From NCBI GenBank assembly GCA_020631735.1, contig CM036158.1:83339914-83403913 (forward strand): a DNA stretch of 64,000 nucleotides. The letters are read 5' to 3'. Below are positions 49,528-61,507 of this stretch, in pieces. Numbering within the stretch: position 1 is the stretch's first letter; each line of letters opens with the position of its first letter. Made by a program: the position numbers and the translations under genes. Source of the DNA: Saccharum officinarum. Lineage: Eukaryota > Streptophyta > Magnoliopsida > Poales > Poaceae. The notes under the pieces were generated by a model. It was not told the origin of the DNA. It worked only from the letters and a program-made list of their open reading frames with translations, and ran no database searches.

Positions 49528-51717
49528 GATGGCTCAAGTTGTGTTCAATCATGTCGGGGCAAGCCTCTATTCTTTGATGATGTCTCATCTTTTGATCATT
49601 AGAAAAGAAAGATGAAGCAATATCTTGGCTCTATTAATGAGAAGGTTTGGGAGGTGACACATCATGATTATGCTATCATTGATCCCAACAACCTCACCAA
49701 CAATGACCGCATCAACAACCAATGCAACACTATGGCTCTCAACACTCTCTATAATGGGATTGATGCAAAGGTCTTTGAGCAAATCAAGGATCTTGAGATG
49801 GCAAGTGAAGTGTGGACAAGATTAGAGGAAACATATGAGGGCACTTCAACGGTAAAGAGTGCCAAGCTCTATATGCTCAAGGATAAGTTTGCAAGCTTCA
49901 AGATGAAGGATGATGAGTCCATACCGGAGATATTCTATAGGCTACAAGTTATTGTCAATGATCTCAAGAGCCTAGGAGAAGATGTCAAGGATAAGGATTT
50001 CTCACATAAGTTCTTGATTAACTTACCTAAGAAGTTTGCTATCTTGAGGAAGATGATCCAAAGAGAGGATTTGGACAAGGTGACTCCAAACCAAGTGCTT
50101 GGAGATGTCATGACCGATGCTCAATATGATTATGATGAAGATGAAGATGAGAAGGAGATCAAGCTCAAGCAAGAGAATCCCATTGCATTCAAGGCTTCAT
50201 CTTCTAAGGGCAAGAGCAAGGTGGAGAGTGATGATGATGATCCATTCGATGATGAGACCATGACCCTCCTTGTGCACAAGATGGGAAGGTTCATGAAGAA
50301 GAAAGGATATGGGGCAAGGAATAGGAGAGACACTATGAAGGCAAAGACCCTTTGCTACAATTGCAATAGCCCCGATCACATAGTGGCGAATTGCCCCTAT
50401 GAAGATAAGAGATTTCATAATGGGGACTTGAAGCTCAAGAAGAACAAGAAGGATAAGAAAGAGAAGGGTAAGAAAGCAAAGAAGAGCTTCACATTCAACA
50501 ACAAGAAGAAGGGTGGTGGTTATGTGATCACTTGAGATAGTGACAACTCCGATGGTGATGATGATGCAAGCTCTAGTGATGATGAAAGGACCACTCGGTG
50601 AGCCATTACAAGCATCGCCCTCTCCAACAAGCCATCTATCTTTGACATTACATCGACATGCCTTATGGCCAAGCCTACCAAGGTAAAGTATGATGATAGT
50701 GATGATGATTCTTGTGCTAGTGATGGTTGTAGGAGTGATGATGAGGAGGATGAGGACTACTCTAAGGATGATCTATTGGGCATAATAGATCAAATGAGCA
50801 AGGGCTACAAGAGGACCACCAAGAGATGCAAGATCTTGGAGCAAGAGCTCATTACCAAGAGCAATGAAAATGATGCCTTGATGGAGGAGCTTGTTGCTCT
50901 CAAAAAGAGTAAGGAGTGCAAAGGAATTGAACAAGAGCTCAAAGCTCTTAGGAAATCCTTTGATGAGCTAGAGGCCTCTCGTGAGTGTCTAAAGGAAGAC
51001 CACGAGGTCCTTGAAGTTGCTCACACTAGGCTTAAGGAAGCTCACTCCACTCTACTTGAGCTCATCAAGAAAAAGGACCTCAAGTTGGAGAAGTTCATAA
51101 AGGAAGCTAAGGAGGAGCAAGTGATTGTCACTTGTGATATTGGACTAACATGTGATATTATTGATTATTCTTTATTTGTTGGTCCTACTAATGTTTCATG
51201 TATCTCATCGTCATCCACCACAACCAACTCTATCTCTACTACTAGGGATTCATCACTTGTGGTTGAGAATGAGACTCTCAAGAGAGAGGTGGATGATCTC
51301 ACCCGCGCATTAGGCAATGCCTATGGTGGGGATGCCCGCTTGCTAAAATGCTTGGATAGCCAAAGGTTCTCTCTTAACAAAGAGGGTTTGGGCTATACTC
51401 CCAAGAAGGGCAAGGCGGCCTTTGCTACTCCAAAGCCTCGCTTTGTGAAGATCAATGGTCGTTATTGCAATAGATGCAAGCAAGTCAGGTAGCTAGAGCA
51501 TAATTGCAATAAAATGAACAAGAATAAGAAAAATACTAATATGCCTTACATTCCACTTGATTCTTTTTATGTGCTTACCAAGGGTGAGAAAGGTGTGCAT
51601 GCTAGGTTTGTTGGTACACCAATTGTGAGTCCAAAGAAGAAGGTCATTTGGGTACCAAAGAGCTTAGTGACTAACCTCCAAGGACCCAAGCAAGTATGGG
51701 TACCTAGAAGACATTAA
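49528..51717 (+). pseudogene. Extended gag of copia element 2, three internal stops
   Basis: One frame runs from a likely start near 49528 (the first long open stretch begins at 49612) to the natural-looking stop TAA at 51715. The core motifs are KVFEQIKDLEMASEVWTRLE, KLYMLKDKFASFKMKDDESI and KFLINLPKKFAILRKMIQRE, the UBN2-type gag fold. A CCHC knuckle CYNCNSPDHIVANC is at 50353-50394, then Lys-rich and Asp/Ser-rich stretches. A coiled coil follows (about 50790-51110, ILEQELITKSNENDALMEEL and beyond). A second knuckle at about 51469-51510 reads CNRCKQVR then stop, then LEHNC, so the stop replaces the His ligand. Stops occur at 50533 (TGA), 50599 (TGA) and 51490 (TAG). There is no frameshift. 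Confidence 0.87.
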
Positions 51718-51729
51718 TTTGTTTTGTAG

Positions 51730-52962
51730 GTAAATTAAAAGGCTGGAGGAAGGCATTGGGTGCTTGATAGTGGGTGCTCTCAACATATGACCGATGATTC
51801 AAGAATGTTCAACTCTCTCAAATCAAATGATAGTGGCATTGATAGCATCACATTTGGTGATAATAGTAAGGGTGATGTAAAGGCTCTTGGAAGGATTGCA
51901 ATCTCAAATGATCATAGCATTTCCAATGTGCTCTTAGTTGAAAAGTTGAACTTCAATCTTCTCTCGGTTGCTCAATTGTGTGATCTTGGTTTCAAGTGCA
52001 TATTTGGTGTTGATGATGTGGAGATAGTTAGTGTTGATGGCTCCAATTTGATCTTTAAGGATTTTAGATATGAAAATCTATACTTGGTTGATTTCAATGC
52101 TAGTGACACTCAACTTTCAACATGCTTGCTCACCAAATCAAGTATGTGTTGGTTATGGCATAGAAGACTTGGTCATGTTGACATGAAGCAATTGAATAAG
52201 TTAGTGAAGCATGACTTAGTTAGAGGCTTGAAGGATGTCACATTTGAGAAGGATAAGCTATGTAGTGCATGTCAAGCCGAAAAGCAAGTGGGCAACACTC
52301 ATCCATTGAAGAGCATTATGAGTACTTCCAAGGCATTTGAGTTATTGCACATGGATCTATTTAGGCCAACTACATACACAAGCATTGGTGGCAACAAGTA
52401 TGGCTTTGTGATTGTGGATAATTTCACTAGATACACATGGGTATTCTTTCTTATGGACAAGAGTGATGTATTTGACATATTCAAGAAGTTCATCAAGAGA
52501 GTGCAAAATAAATTTGAGACCATAATCAAGAAAGTAAGAAGTGATAATGGAAGTGAGTTTAGAAACACAAGAGTTGATGAGCTATGTGAGGAGCTTGGAA
52601 TCAAGCATCAATTTTCGGCCAAGTATACACCTCAATCCAATGGCCTAGTTGAGAGGAAGAATAGAACCTTAATTGATATGGCGAGATCAATGTTGAATGA
52701 GTATAATGTGAGTCATTCATTTTGGGCCGAAGCAATCAACATGGCTTGCTTCTATAGCAACCGTCTCTATTGCCACAAGTTCCTAGAGAAGACACCATAT
52801 GAGATCTTAAATAGAAGAAAGCCCAACATTAAATACTTTCGGGTTTTTGGTTGCAAATGTTACATCTTGAAGAAAGGCACTAGATTGAGCAAGTTCGAGA
52901 AGAAATGTGATGAAGGATTCCTACTTGGTTACTTCACTACTAGCAAAGCTTATAGAGTTTAG
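51730..52962 (+). pseudogene. Protease and integrase of copia element 2
   Basis: Pol is in the same frame as gag, after a stop-rich linker (TAA 51715, TAG 51727, TAA 51736). It opens with HWVLDSGCSQHMTDDSRMF, the aspartic protease active site (DSG at 51766-51774). The integrase zinc region is WLWHRRLGHVDMKQLNKLV, then CSACQAEKQ. The core has HMDLFRP (Arg where Gly is usual), VIVDNFTRYTW (Asn where Asp is usual), VRSDNGSEF and QSNGLVERKNRTL, so the three acidic catalytic residues are present. The frame stops at 52960 (TAG) just after YFTTSKAYRV and continues in register beyond. The non-consensus residues suggest some loss of function apart from the stops. Confidence 0.9.
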
Positions 52963-53517
52963 AATTTGGCTAATGGTTTACTTGAGGAAGTTCATGATGT
53001 TGAGTTTGATGAAACAAATGGCTCTCAAGATGAAGAAGAAAACTTGAATGATGTGAGAGGAACTCAATTGACCAATGCTATGAAAGAAATGGATATTGGT
53101 GATATTAGGCCAAAGCAAGTGATTGATGTGGATGACAACAAAGATCAAGTGCTCCAAAGTCCAATTACACAAGCTAGTGGTTCTCTAATGCAAAATCAAG
53201 CTAGTACATCATCTTAAGTGCAACAAGATCAATAAGTGGCTAGTTCATCATCTCCAACTCATGATCAACATTAACATCCAAGCAATCAAGTCCAAGTGCT
53301 TCAACCAACTAACATTGCAAGAGACCATCCATTGGATTCCATCATTGGTGATATACAAAAGGGAGTTCAAACTAGATCAAGATTGGCATCATTTTGTGCA
53401 CATTCTTCTTTTGTGTCAATGAAAGAACCCAAGGATATTGATAAAGCATTGAGAGATCTAGATTGGGTAAATGCAATGCATGAAGAGCTCAACAACTTCA
53501 AGAGAAATGAAGTATGA
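52963..53517 (+). pseudogene. Linker between integrase and reverse transcriptase, copia element 2
   Basis: Continuation of the same frame with an acidic, Gln-rich linker (EEVHDVEFDETNGSQDEEEN onward). It is cut by TAA at 53215, 53233 and 53272 and by TGA at 53515. At least 53233 is a CAA-to-TAA type change, and 53515 looks like Trp to stop. The end (DLDWVNAMHEELNNFKRNEV) is the conserved start of the copia reverse transcriptase domain. Confidence 0.82.
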
Positions 53518-54960
53518 GAATTAGTTAAGAGACCTAGTGATCACAATATTATTGGAACAAAATGGGTCTTTCGCAACAAGCAAGATCAAGATGGAATAGT
53601 AGTAAGGAACAAAGCAAGACTAGTGGCTCTAGGTTACACACAAATAGAGGATCTTGACTTTGGTGAAACTTATGCCTCGGTTACAAGATTGGAAGCAATT
53701 AGGATTTTACTTGCCTATGCTTGTGCTCACAATATCAAGCTATATCAGATTGATGTGAAGAGTGCATTTCTCAATGGGTACATCCAAGAGGAGGTGTATG
53801 TGGAGCAACCTCCCGGTTTTGAAGATGACAAGAAATCCAATCATGTCTACAAATTGAGAAAAGCTTTGTATGGATTGAAGCAAGCACCTAGAGCATGGTA
53901 TGAAAGATTAAGAGATTTCTTGCTATCCAAAGGATTTGTCATGGTCAAAGTGGATACTACTCTCTTTACTAAGAAGATTGGGAAATACTTGTTTGTGTTG
54001 CAAATATATGTTGATGATATCATATTCGGTTCAACCAATCAAGATTATTGTGATGAGTTTGGAAAAATGATGGCAAAGGAATTTGAAATGTCAATGATTG
54101 GTGAACTTAGTTTCTTTCTTGGACTTCAAATCAAACAAATAAAGGAAGGAACATTTATGAGCCAAACTAAATACATAAAGGATATGCTAAAGAAGTTTGG
54201 TATGGAAGATGCAAAAGGAATCACTACTCCAATGAGCACTAATGGAAGCTTGGATAGTGATAAGAGTGGCAACATGGTAGATCAAAAGCTATATAGATCA
54301 ATGATTGGTAGCCTACTCTATGTGACGGCATCAAGGCCCGATGTGATGTTTAGTGTATGCATGTGTGCAAGATTTCAAGCCTCACCAAGAGAAAGTCATT
54401 TGAAGGCAACAAAGAGAATATTGAGGTATTTGAAGCATACACAAGATGTTGGATTGTGGTATCCCAAAGGTGCAAGCTTTGAGCTAGTTGGATATTTAGA
54501 TTCCGATTGTGCCGGTGACAAAGTGGAGAGAAAGAGCACTTTCGGGACTTGTCAATTGTTGGGAAGATTACTTGTCTTATGGTTATCCAAGAAGAAAAAT
54601 AGTATTGCACTATCTACCGCCGAAGCCGAATACATCGCCGTGGGTAGTTGTTGTGCACAAATCTTGTGGATGAAGGCAACATTGAAGGATTTTGGAATCA
54701 ACTTCAAGAATGTACCATTTCTATGTGACAATGAAAGTGCCGTGAAGCTAACCAATAATCCGGTTCAACATCAAAGAACAAAGCATATTGATGTTCGCCA
54801 TCACTTCATTAGAGATCATCAACAAAAGGGTGGCATTGCAATTGAGAATGTGGGCACCGAAGATCAATTAGCCGATCTATTCACCAAGCCACTTGATGAG
54901 AAGAGATTTCACAAGCTAAAGAATGAGTTGAACATACTTGACTTCTCCAACATGAGTTGA
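53518..54960 (+). pseudogene. Reverse transcriptase and RNase H of copia element 2, open frame
   Basis: This part has no stop over about 480 codons. Reverse transcriptase motifs include GTKWVFRNKQDQDG, the first catalytic Asp in [40 protein letters not shown] and the YVDD box at 54007-54018 ([16 protein letters not shown]). The connection has MIGSLLYVTASRPDVMFSVC. RNase H follows: YLDSDCAGDKVERKSTFGTC (first Asp), LSTAEAEYIAVGSCCAQILW (Glu), LCDNESAVKLTNNPVQHQRT and the tail DQLADLFTKPLDEKRFHKL. The stop at 54958 is natural. Catalytic residues appear intact, but upstream stops would prevent it from being made as part of the polyprotein. Confidence 0.93.
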
Positions 54961-56095
54961 TGCACCTCCATGATATGTATGACATGCCTCTCCTTTGAGC
55001 CCCAAGGTACAATTGGTTGACATGTCATACATTCTATACTAAGGACATGTTTAGTGCATCTAGTCATGATTTCTTATGTTCTAGGCTCATTCATGAAAAT
55101 CAAATGAATTTGAAGTTTATATGGTGCCACTATTATTTCCATGACTTGTATGATCTAGTGGTAGCATATAACTTGTTTAAGTAGCTTATGATCCTAAGTG
55201 TTTAATCTAGAAAACTTCTCTAAATATTTGCTTCAACATGGTGCATGATAACCCTTCTAGCAAGGTGTGAAGAATCTTGCCCTTGAATCAAACCGAAGCA
55301 TTTTATTTATGCAAGCAATCTAGGTTGAATCACAAACTTGATCCTCACCCCATAACATGACATGATATTCTATCTAAAATTGGTCCCTTGTGGTCATTGG
55401 TGACAAAGGGGGAGAAAATGTTGTTCACAAAGATAGATTCTAAAGGGGAAGAAAACCTATAGGGGAGAATTGATAAAAGAAGGGGATCAACTAAAATTTT
55501 GAGCACACAAGTAGGGGGAGCAAGCTCTTAAACATGATTGTTGCATTTTCGTGTGCACATCATATGTATGATGCATAGTTATGCATTTCTTTTTCTCCGA
55601 TACATTGCTTGTGTGGTGACTTGCTAGTATAATTTGAATGGTATATTGAGGTACTAGCATGAATAGGAAGTAGTTAGATTTTTCTTGCTTCATGTTTTTC
55701 AAAGTGGTACTAGAGCCTTGCTTATAATGTTGATCTCACGAGGTTTCTAGTTATGTTTGTGCTTTTTCAAGTGGTATTTAACTACACAAGGTGCTAAGAT
55801 GGTGTTTATCGCTACTCCGATGGTATCACGCTTCAAAGGTCTATAATCTAAAACACTTAGCACCTATTGGTAGTCAATGCTCCTATATTTACCTATCCAA
55901 ACATGTATACTTCCTAAATCCAAACATATAGCATACATGTAGGGGGAGCCATTGCTATCAATTTGAATTCATGATCACTTGTCCATACTTCTTACACATG
56001 GTAACACATTTGGATAATGTGACATGGGTTCAATCAAAATTCTATCATAATATCTTTGTGGAAGGTTTGTCACCAATTACCAACAAGGGGGAGAT
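54961..56095 (+). other. 3' non-coding region with repeated polypurine tracts, copia element 2
   Basis: There is no ORF. Tracts of the form AAGGGGGAGA occur near 55406, 55514 and 55940, with weaker ones near 55445 and 55462. The one adjoining the 3' LTR (AACAAGGGGGAGAT, 56082-56095) is the likely functional primer. Confidence 0.8.
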
Positions 56096-58100
56096 TGAAA
56101 GTCCTATGTTTGGTGGTGGTAATTAGTGACAATGCCTTAAGTACTAATCCTATGTCTAAGTTGTATGTAGCATATGAGGATTAGTACATTCCAAGGTTGG
56201 TGGCAAGATGGACATGGTGATCATGATGGCCACACTTGGATTTGGACGCAACCCTACGTGATCAAGGCAAAGGTATATGCTTAAGGGTTATGTTTTAGTA
56301 ACCAAGACACCTAGTGGGTGTGGTTACATTATAGGATAGATAGCCGTACTATAAAGAGGGGAATGACGCGGCTATTGAACTCCTAAGTGCCTCTAGGTGT
56401 GCATTTCATAATCATATGCATTTGGATAAAACTAATAATGCCTCAAAAAATGATTATGAAAATGCTAACACACTCACACATGACGTGATCACTTGGTGGT
56501 GTTAGCACATTTGCGGTGGCGTTGAAGTTTGAGCAGCAGAGAGGGTTTGGGGTCCTCTCTCCCTCTCGCTGAGCTTGCGAGGCGGGATTCAGGCGTTTTC
56601 GAGGAATTGAAACGCCTATTTTCCTTTACGCCAATGTCAATTTTTGGAGGCATTGTCACATGTTGTTTCACGAGCTAAAACATGTGCTAAAGTGACACAC
56701 ATACTTAGTCTAGCTCATATGTGAAAGGGTGAATCAAACGGAGGCGAACGAAGGTCACAGTGGTGACCGGACGCTGGACCGGACGCGGTTTGTGTTTGAC
56801 CGAACACGTCCGGTCAGTGTTCAGTGTCTGCGTGTGTCTCAGTTTTTTTATCGGACGCGGTGGCGCGTCCGGTCACAGTCGACCGGACGCGTCCGGTCAG
56901 TCTGGGTGCTTACTGGACTCCAACCGGACGCGTGCACTGTGGCGTCCGGTGCGACTTGCAAGCACGTCTGATCACTATTTCATTGGAACACGATCTCTGC
57001 TTGACCAGCGCGTCCCGTCTGTTACGGGACCAGTGCGTCCGGTCATACTTCACGCGATGAGCGCGTCCGGTCGGTGCTTCTTGGCGTAGGAGCTGTGCGA
57101 TAGGCGCATTCGGTCAATTCGACCAGCGCGTCCGGTCAGCGTGACTGCAGCTGTTTCGAGTGCCTAACGGCTATATTCAAAGGGGTATGTCTATAAATAC
57201 TTATTGGTCGGCTCAAAGCTCTAGCTCTTGCATTCTTTGACATACTTGTGAGCACTTTGACCTAAGCAACTCCCCTCCCACTCATCTCTCTTGCTTCTTT
57301 GCATATTCGAAGTGAGATTGAGTGATCCAAGTGCATTTGCATTGGGAGATTGCATCTAGTTGGCACTTGGTGGTTGATTTGCTGTGGGATTCTTGTTTCT
57401 CTTGGTGGTTGCCGCCACCTAGACAGCTTGGAGCAGCTTGGAGGCGTTGGCAAGAGTTGGTGATTGTTCTTGGCCACCTCCGGTGATTGTGAGGGGTTTG
57501 TGCCTACCTCGGTGAAGCACCAAAGGCAACGTTAGTGGATTGCTCGTGTCATTTGCAACCTTTTTGCCATTTGATAGGTTCTTGTGGTGCCTTTTGAGAG
57601 GCTCGGTGTGTGACCGATTAGCCACCGAACCACGTGGTGAAGAGGGACACAACGGGGACTAGCGTGCCGGCAAGCACATGAACCTCGGGATAAATCTTCG
57701 TGTCATCACTTTTATATTGTGATTGATAGATCTCGGTGTTCGGTTGTCTTGGTATTCATTGTTGATCATATTGGTTAGCTCAATACTTTGCCCCTCGGTG
57801 AAACTCTCCTAATTCAACTCCACATTACCTTCTTAGTTATCTTTGCTAGCTAGTTAGCTTTGCTAGAGTAGCTCTTTTGTGTAGCTTGCTAGTTGTAGTT
57901 GTAGTTACCTTCTTGGTTTGACTTGTGCGGTTGAGTGCAAATATACTAAAATTGTGAATTGGTTAGGTGGCTTGTAAACACCCCATAGGCTAAGCAAAAC
58001 TCGCATCTCGCTACTTGTTATTTTGATAAACTTGTTTAGCTTGTCTTTGTAGAAAATTTTAAAAGGCTATTCACCCCCCTCTAGCCATCAAGACCTTTCA
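56096..58100 (+). repeat. 3' LTR of copia element 2
   Basis: 2005 bp, the partner of 47481-49474, with the palindrome cluster at 56762-57150 and TATA at 57192-57199. Confidence 0.94.
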
Positions 58101-58621
58101 ACTACATTAGAGAGCTCTAGACCTAATCCTCATGGTGTGTGTTGATCTGGCTAAGAGATATGAATTAGGGTTTTAGGATGGCCTGAGTGAGGGGGTACAG
58201 GGTTGTATATATAGACTGGAGCTTGCAACGTGAGCCCTTGGATCAAACCGACTTAAGGAACGGCGAAGATGCAACCTAGGAGGCGATGTGAAATAGACAT
58301 AGCAACGAGAGGCTGATGGAGGGACCCCACAGGCCGACTGGCCCCACATGGAAGCCTCTTAGGGTGTGCTTCAGTGGAAAGCCTCTTGAAATCTTCTAGA
58401 GTCTTCCCATGTAGTTCCCGTGGTGGAATTCCATGATTTCATCTAACATGTAGGTCCCCCTTGATGGTTTTCTGAATAAATCCTCCTGGAAACACAGATT
58501 CACTAAAACTTGTGGAATTTATTAGTTTAAAACCCTAGACCTATGTTTGGTGATGGAATTAAGTATATATGCAGGTTATATTGATGGTTTATTATTGATG
58601 TTAACGACCGTCAATAGCCTA

Positions 58622-60198
58622 CCTGAGCTTCGTTGCTCGACCCCTCGTGGGCTAGTGCGTTCAATGCGGTAGTTGGTCATTACGTTCAGCCTTGCCAGGA
58701 CGCCCTATGGTACATGATTGCTAGGGCTTGATGTGTCATTGTACCATGTTTCAGGGTTCATGACCTAGGTGGGACAGAGCAGTCTCATCGACATTGTACC
58801 GGCCCTGCCTTTGAGAGGGTCTCAATTTTTTCCGACCTCATGCGGGCATCTGACTTTGGCTGTGACCTTCCGTGGTTCACCATGCAGCGTGGGGGTCTCT
58901 AGCTGTTTAGTCCATCCTCGGGCCTATAAATATAGGCCCTCCTATTGTTTGGGCCGTTCATGGCTGTAACTTCAAGTCCTCCCAAATTTTTATGAATGGC
59001 TAGATGTCGAGAGGGTGAAGAAATGAGAGAGGAAAGTTTGAGGAGAATCACGTGGTTCCCATTATACGTCTCACTAGGGCCACTTGTGATGGTCATAGCT
59101 AATGTCGCCCCTTCCAACAGCTGGTGCTAGAAGGGAATTTGTGAGCAAGGGAGTAGGGCGATGTGGGCACCGAGTTCGGTCATACGCGACCTCGGGACTC
59201 CATCCTACTACCGTTCCTTGCTCCGGACCATGTTGGTTCGGATGCCCAAAGTGGACGATGGTTAGAGACATCTCCGGCCTCCTCCTGTGTCCTATGCATC
59301 GGCCGGCGGTGTGTCATGCCCTTTGAAGGAGGTCACTTGATGCCTACCTCGTGCCGTTCGTGGAACGGGAGGAGGATGAAGTAGCACTGCCTTATCATGT
59401 TGCCTATGCAGAGCAAGGTGCAGACGTGACACAGGTGCACTTTGGTCACCGGTCGGTCTTCTTTCGCCATCGTGTGGACGAGGATGGCTCCTATTGGCTT
59501 GGTAGGCTCCATGCTTTCCAGGAGTGCTTCTTGGAAGTCTCCTAGTGCACGGGGGGCCTCCTAAAGCTTGTCGGAGCCATCGTCCTCCTTTTGTGCTCTG
59601 ACCGTGGGAGCGTGATGCTTGTAAGAGGGATGGTGGGGCAAGCCTTGACCCTACCTTCCCTGCTTTTGTAGCATCCACCTTCTATTCTTTAGAGGTGCCT
59701 CCAGCGGGGTGGCCCCGTATCCTTTGTACGTCTCATTTTTCGAGCGGCATGGTCGCTCTCGTTCTTGTGGATACTATGGTGAGAGCCCCCTTTCTCAATG
59801 CTGATGCTTTCCTTATGGAGGCAATGAACCTCTGACCGTGGGGGATGGATTCATAGGTAGGTCCTTCTTATGCTGATGATGCGAGGAAATGCTTCCTCGA
59901 CCTCTTTGTATGTGGTCACGAGGTTTTTTGCGAATGCGCGTTGGCTCGTAGGTCTTGGACCTTTTGTTTCTTCCATGTGACCGAGCGATGATCATGCTTT
60001 GGACTCCGCATTGCATGTCACCTCGGCTATTTGCTTCATCGATCTCTCCTAGAGAGGTCACAGACCTTTGACGGTTTATGAGTCTCTAGAGCTGGCCTTA
60101 GGCCTAAGACCTGGGACGCATGGAGGAGTTGGTCAGGGCTTGGCCCTGACTCTTTTCGGAGTCATGGGGTCCCAATTCCAATTTTTCCCTGATGTCTT
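58622..60198 (-). other. Interior of the old gypsy-like element, left part
   Basis: GC-moderate sequence with several medium open frames on both strands (for example 59292-59678 on the minus strand). None has a gag, protease, integrase or reverse transcriptase motif that I can recognise. I treat it as the non-coding interior of the host element. Confidence 0.5.
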
Positions 60199-61507
60199 GC
60201 TCATATGTGAAAGGGTGAATCAAACGGAGGTGAACGGAAGTCATAGAGGTGACTGGACGCTGAACCAGACATGGTCTCTGTTTGACTGGACTCGTCCGGT
60301 TAGTGCTTAGCGTTTGCGCGCGTCTCGGTCTTCTGATCAGACGCGGTGGCACATCTGGTCATGATCGACCGGACGCGTCCGGTCGTGGTGGGTGCTTACT
60401 GGACTCAAATCGGACGCTGGCACTGTGGCGTTCGGTTCGTCTAGCAGCGCGTCCGGTCGGTTTACGGGACCTGCGTGTCTGGTCGAGCTACACGCGTGGG
60501 TTGTGTGCGACCAACGCGTCCGGTCAGTTTGACCAGCGCGTCCGGTCAGTGTGACTGCAGCAGAATCAACTGCCTAATGCCTCTATTCGAAGGGGTACGT
60601 CTATATATATGTGTTGGCCGGCTATTTGGGGCAACTCTTGGTTGGTTGATCATTCTAGCACTCCTTTGAACTGAGCACATCTCCTCCCACTCATCTCCCT
60701 TGCTTGTTTGCCTAATTAAAGCGAGATTGAGTGATCTCAAGTGCATTTGTTTGTGAGTTTGCATCTAGTTGGCACTTGGGTGTTCATTTGCTGCGGGATT
60801 CTTGTTTCTCTTGGTGGTTGCCGCCACCTAGACAGCTTGGAGCAGCGGTGGAGGTCCGGCATGTGTCGGTGATTGTTCATGGCCGGCTCCGGTGAGCTTG
60901 TTGTGAGGGGTTATTGTGGTTCCCCGGTAGAGCGCCAAATTTCAACTCTAGTGGATTGCTCGTGTCGGAACTTCTCACCATTTGGTAGGTTCTTGTGGCG
61001 CCTTTTGAGAGGCTCGGTGTGTCATACCGATTAGCCACCAAACCACGTGGTGTAGGGGGACACAACGGGGACTAGCGTTCCGACAAGCACGTGAACCTCG
61101 GGATAAATCATCATGTCTTCACTTCATTGATTATGATTGATTTGTCTCGGTGGATTGGTTATCTTGAATATCATCACTTGGAATTATTGATTGGTTGGCT
61201 CAATTCATCGTCCCTCGGTGAAATATTTCTTACCCTACTCTTGTATTACATTTCAAGTACTTAGTTGTTTTCTCTAGTGCTTAGTAGCTTGAGTAGAGTA
61301 GCCTTCTAGTTTACCTCTTCCAGTTTGACTTGTGCGGTTGAGTGAAATATATTAGAATTGTCTTTTGGATAGGTGGCTTGCAACACTCCATAGGCTAGGC
61401 AAAACTCGCTTCTCGCTATTTGTTATTGCTAACTAAATTGTCTATCACTTTTTGTAGAAAGTTTTATTAGGCTATTCAACCCCCCTCTAGCCATCAAGAC
61501 CTTTCAA
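60199..61507 (+). mobile_element. 5'-truncated LTR related to copia element 2
   Basis: From GCTCATATGTGAAAGGGTG to GCCATCAAGACCTTTCA it follows 56709-58100 with many differences. About the first 610 bases of the LTR are missing, while the right LTR end is intact. It contains its own palindrome cluster (60250-60560) and a TATATATAT box near 60603. No target duplication can be paired. It is more diverged than the two LTRs of element 2, so it comes from an older, separate insertion. Confidence 0.78.

Larger units (their letters stand above)
47481..58100 (+). mobile_element. Sirevirus-type Ty1/copia element 2, complete but mutated
   Basis: LTRs are 47481-49474 and 56096-58100, with exact ACTAC at 47476-47480 and 58101-58105. 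The 10.6-kb element has a primer site, gag, protease, integrase, reverse transcriptase, RNase H, several polypurine tracts and an LTR, all in order. Gag and pol lie in one reading frame, separated by stops. Unlike copia element 1 it has no third ORF: only 1.1 kb separates pol from the LTR. The LTRs differ by a few percent, so the insertion is not recent. Confidence 0.95.
46647..58616. mobile_element. Solo LTR, split by copia element 2
   Basis: It starts TGTTGGTATTTATTAACG at 46647 and ends GTTAACGACCGTCAATA at 58616, with exact GCCTA at 46642-46646 and 58617-58621. Subtracting copia element 2 leaves about 1345 bp with no interior, as expected for a solo LTR. The last bases CAATA would be CAACA in a perfect TGTTG...CAACA LTR, a single C-to-T change. 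The lineage is not assigned. Confidence 0.72.

Noticed and set aside
58622..60198. Search for gag/pol of the old gypsy-like element
   Set aside because: No protease, integrase, reverse transcriptase or zinc-knuckle motif found on either strand, so it is recorded as non-coding interior.
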